Source: an uncultured Collinsella sp. (GTDB lineage Bacteria; Actinomycetota; Coriobacteriia; Coriobacteriales; Coriobacteriaceae). From it: a stretch of 5,852 nucleotides of DNA. Shown here in pieces: positions 3,982 through 5,852 of the stretch (positions within the stretch are counted from its first letter, which is position 1; each line of letters opens with the position of its first letter). The stretch spans positions 1 through 5,852 of the forward strand of contig CAAETD010000128.1 of NCBI GenBank assembly GCA_900758885.1, in the 5' to 3' direction. Position numbers and translations under genes: made by a program. The notes under the pieces were generated by a model. It did not search any database. It had not been told where the DNA came from and was given only the letters and a program-made list of their open reading frames with translations.

Positions 3982-5852
3982 CTAGTGCCCGCAGATGGCT
4001 TGGCGTATGAGGGCGGCGTAGGTGTCGATTCCCGCCTGGGTGAGGTGTGTGCCGTCGTCGACGAGGTATTCGCTGTGGCCCTCTGAGGCACCGTTCCAGT
4101 CGATGACGCCGGCGTTGTCGTTTTGGGTACAGACGTCACGAATCATCTGGTTATTGCGGGCCTGTAGCTCGAGCGGTACGCGCACGGTCACAAAGTAGAT
4201 GGGCTTGCCGCCCACGGCATTAATCACGTCCTGCACCTGCTGGGGGTCGCGGATGAGGCCGTTGGTGCCAAGCGCGCAGATGACCACGCTCGGATCGTAG
4301 TTGGCACTGTCCTGTGCATAGACATCCTGGAAGGTGTAGAACTGGCGGCTCACCACGCCGTCGATGTACGCGTTGGGAAGCACCGCCTGAATGCCAGGTT
4401 GGGCACCTGCGGTGACCGAGTCGCCGATCATGAGCACGCGGGCGTCGCAGGTTCCGGTTGCCTCGTCGTAGGTAAAGCTCTTCCAGTCAAGGTTCTTCGG
4501 GACCTTTTCGGCGATAGGTCCCTCTTTGGGTTTTTGCTTGGTGGCGTCATCGGATGCGGTGTCGCTGGGCTGGGAATCTTTACCGGATGCGGGCTCGGCG
4601 CCCTTGTCGTTGGCTCCGTTGTCCTGGGACGAGGTCGCGTTCTGGGCAAGCTCGGGACGGAGCTGCTCGGCGCGGGCGGTGGCGATGCCTGCCCAGTCAA
4701 GCGGCGCGAAGGCAAGTGCGGCGACGCATGCGGCGCCAAGCGCGGGGAGCACCATGGCGGGTGCGAGGACGTGCTTTCTTGCCGTGCTGTCTTGTTGGGC
4801 CGGCTTGTGGGACCAAGGACGTTCGACGAGGCGATAGAAAACCTCGGCTACCGCAAGGATCAGTACAAGCTGTAATACCTGCTCCCACCAGGCGATGCGG
4901 GTAGTGCGGGTTGCGGGGTTCATAAGAAGCAGTAGGGGATAGTGCACCAGATAGACCGAGAACGAGCGCTGGCCCAGCCAGACGAGCGGCTTGACCGACA
5001 ACAGACGACGCACGATACATTCCGTGTTTTGCACGCAGGTGATGAGGAGTCCAGTGGCGAGGGCAAACAGCAAAAAGCCGCCGCGGTAGAGCCAGGCGCT
5101 CTCTCCGGTCAGCATGAGCGCGCCGGCTATAACGGCAACGAGCCACGCGATAGAAATCGCGTTGACCTTTGAGATGCCCTTGTTGGCGCCGGGGATATGG
5201 ATGTCACCGCTCAGCATCTCGCGCAGACGCGGCGCGGCGATGGCGGCTAAGGCTCCGCATAGAAGCTCGGCGGCACGGGCGTCGGTTCCGTAGTAGACGC
5301 GCGATGTGTCGGCGGTGGGATTAAACATGAGGGCCATGGCTGTCGTCGATGCAAGCGCGAATGCGATCGTGATGCCGATGGCGGTGTTGCGCGACCTGGT
5401 TTTGCTGCACAGTGCCATAAGGATGACCGGCCATACCAGATAGAACTGCATAGTGACAGCGCAGAACCACAGGTGCGTGAGCGGCGAGGGGAGCCCCGCG
5501 GCGGCGAAATACGAGACGTTGCGGAAGATGTAGAACCAGTTGCTCAAAAAGAGTGCCGATGGCAGGGCGTCCTGCTGCACCTTAGGGAGTAGGCTCGGGG
5601 CTGCGATGTAGGTGGCGACGGCGGTAAGCGCGATGGTCACGACGATCGGCGGCATCATGCGCGCAATGCGGCGGCAGATATAGCGCGGGTACGAGAATCC
5701 GTCGCGTGCCGTGGCCCGCATAATGCTTTTGGTGGCGAGATAGCCACTCAGCGTAAAGAAGAGTGTAACGCCCAAAAAACCGCCGGTCAGGCGGCTGGGG
5801 CGAAGGTGATATAGGACGACGCCGGCGATGGCGAGGGCGCGGAGCCCGTCGA
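3982..5852 (-). CDS. OatA/OafA-type membrane O-acyltransferase with C-terminal SGNH domain (N-terminus cut by window edge)
   Basis: At least 622 residues are visible. The frame stays open to the right edge and reads DGLRALAIAGVVLYHLRPSR there, the classic N-terminal acyltransferase-3 motif with its conserved His (visible residue 15), so an internal TTG at 5775 is not the start. GVTLFFTLSGYL (27-38) and about ten hydrophobic segments to near residue 385 form the membrane domain, including HLWFCAVTMQFYLVWP (126-141). A charged, Ser/Asp/Lys-rich linker (about 401-466) leads to an extracytoplasmic SGNH domain: GDSV with Ser478, GTNG with Asn530, DW near 584, and DGTHLT with Asp599 and His602. In this two-domain family the membrane part passes an acetyl group across the membrane and the SGNH part transfers it to a glycan. 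Peptidoglycan is the likeliest acceptor, another envelope polysaccharide is possible. Confidence 0.93.
   Translation of the reverse strand, partial: DGLRALAIAGVVLYHLRPSRLTGGFLGVTLFFTLSGYLATKSIMRATARDGFSYPRYICRRIARMMPPIVVTIALTAVATYIAAPSLLPKVQQDALPSALFLSNWFYIFRNVSYFAAAGLPSPLTHLWFCAVTMQFYLVWPVILMALCSKTRSRNTAIGITIAFALASTTAMALMFNPTADTSRVYYGTDARAAELLCGALAAIAAPRLREMLSGDIHIPGANKGISKVNAISIAWLVAVIAGALMLTGESAWLYRGGFLLFALATGLLITCVQNTECIVRRLLSVKPLVWLGQRSFSVYLVHYPLLLLMNPATRTTRIAWWEQVLQLVLILAVAEVFYRLVERPWSHKPAQQDSTARKHVLAPAMVLPALGAACVAALAFAPLDWAGIATARAEQLRPELAQNATSSQDNGANDKGAEPASGKDSQPSDTASDDATKQKPKEGPIAEKVPKNLDWKSFTYDEATGTCDARVLMIGDSVTAGAQPGIQAVLPNAYIDGVVSRQFYTFQDVYAQDSANYDPSVVICALGTNGLIRDPQQVQDVINAVGGKPIYFVTVRVPLELQARNNQMIRDVCTQNDNAGVIDWNGASEGHSEYLVDDGTHLTQAGIDTYAALIRQAICGH

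Noticed and set aside
3858..4139. Upstream extension of the asnS frame to an ATG at 4139
   Set aside because: It would overlap the acyltransferase end and its translated sequence is low-complexity Thr/Pro/Ser. AsnS length and the promoter at 3892-3920 both place the start near 3845.
4428..4904. Several open frames on both strands over the acyltransferase linker
   Set aside because: All overlap the low-complexity linker and neighbouring membrane segment of the acyltransferase and show no independent start signals or domains.
1..5852. CRISPR array, transposon ends, tRNA or prophage material
   Set aside because: I found no regularly spaced repeats, no transposase-like frame, no cloverleaf and no attachment-site duplication in the window.

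Overview
The window looks like an ordinary chromosomal stretch from a high-GC Gram-positive bacterium. Codon use, GC-rich third positions, GTG starts and protein style suggest an actinomycete of the gut Coriobacteriia (Collinsella-like). That assignment is an inference from style, not from a marker gene. Every supported gene lies on the minus strand, so transcription runs from right to left.

Layout in the direction of transcription. (1) 5852-3982: a membrane O-acyltransferase fused to an extracytoplasmic SGNH esterase domain (OatA/OafA type). Its frame runs off the right edge, and only its first few residues are missing. (2) 3981-3846: a spacer with a 6-bp dyad and a good promoter. (3) 3845-2442: asparaginyl-tRNA synthetase (asnS), probably with a GTG start, closed by a textbook intrinsic terminator at 2402-2369. 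(4) 2441-2193: a 249-nt spacer rich in short repeats. (5) 2192-1404: a WYL-type transcriptional regulator. (6) 1403-1245: a spacer with a candidate promoter and an operator-like dyad. (7) 1244-264: a lipoprotein substrate-binding component of a TrpX-like (ABC_sub_bind/DUF534) ABC importer. (8) 263-60: a spacer with two hairpins. (9) 59-1: the first codons of the cognate permease (TrpY-like), running off the left edge.

The TrpX-like protein, the permease and presumably an ATPase beyond the left edge form one uptake system, with the WYL protein just upstream as a plausible local regulator. asnS is a self-contained housekeeping unit with its own promoter and terminator. The acyltransferase probably O-acetylates peptidoglycan or another envelope polysaccharide and has no visible functional link to the rest.

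I do not see a CRISPR array, tRNA, rRNA, insertion sequence or phage gene, nor a convincing new biological system. The points that repay a second look are mostly regulatory: the dyad near the transporter start site, the hairpins between binding protein and permease, the repeat-rich leader of the WYL gene, and the nested ATG/GTG starts of asnS.
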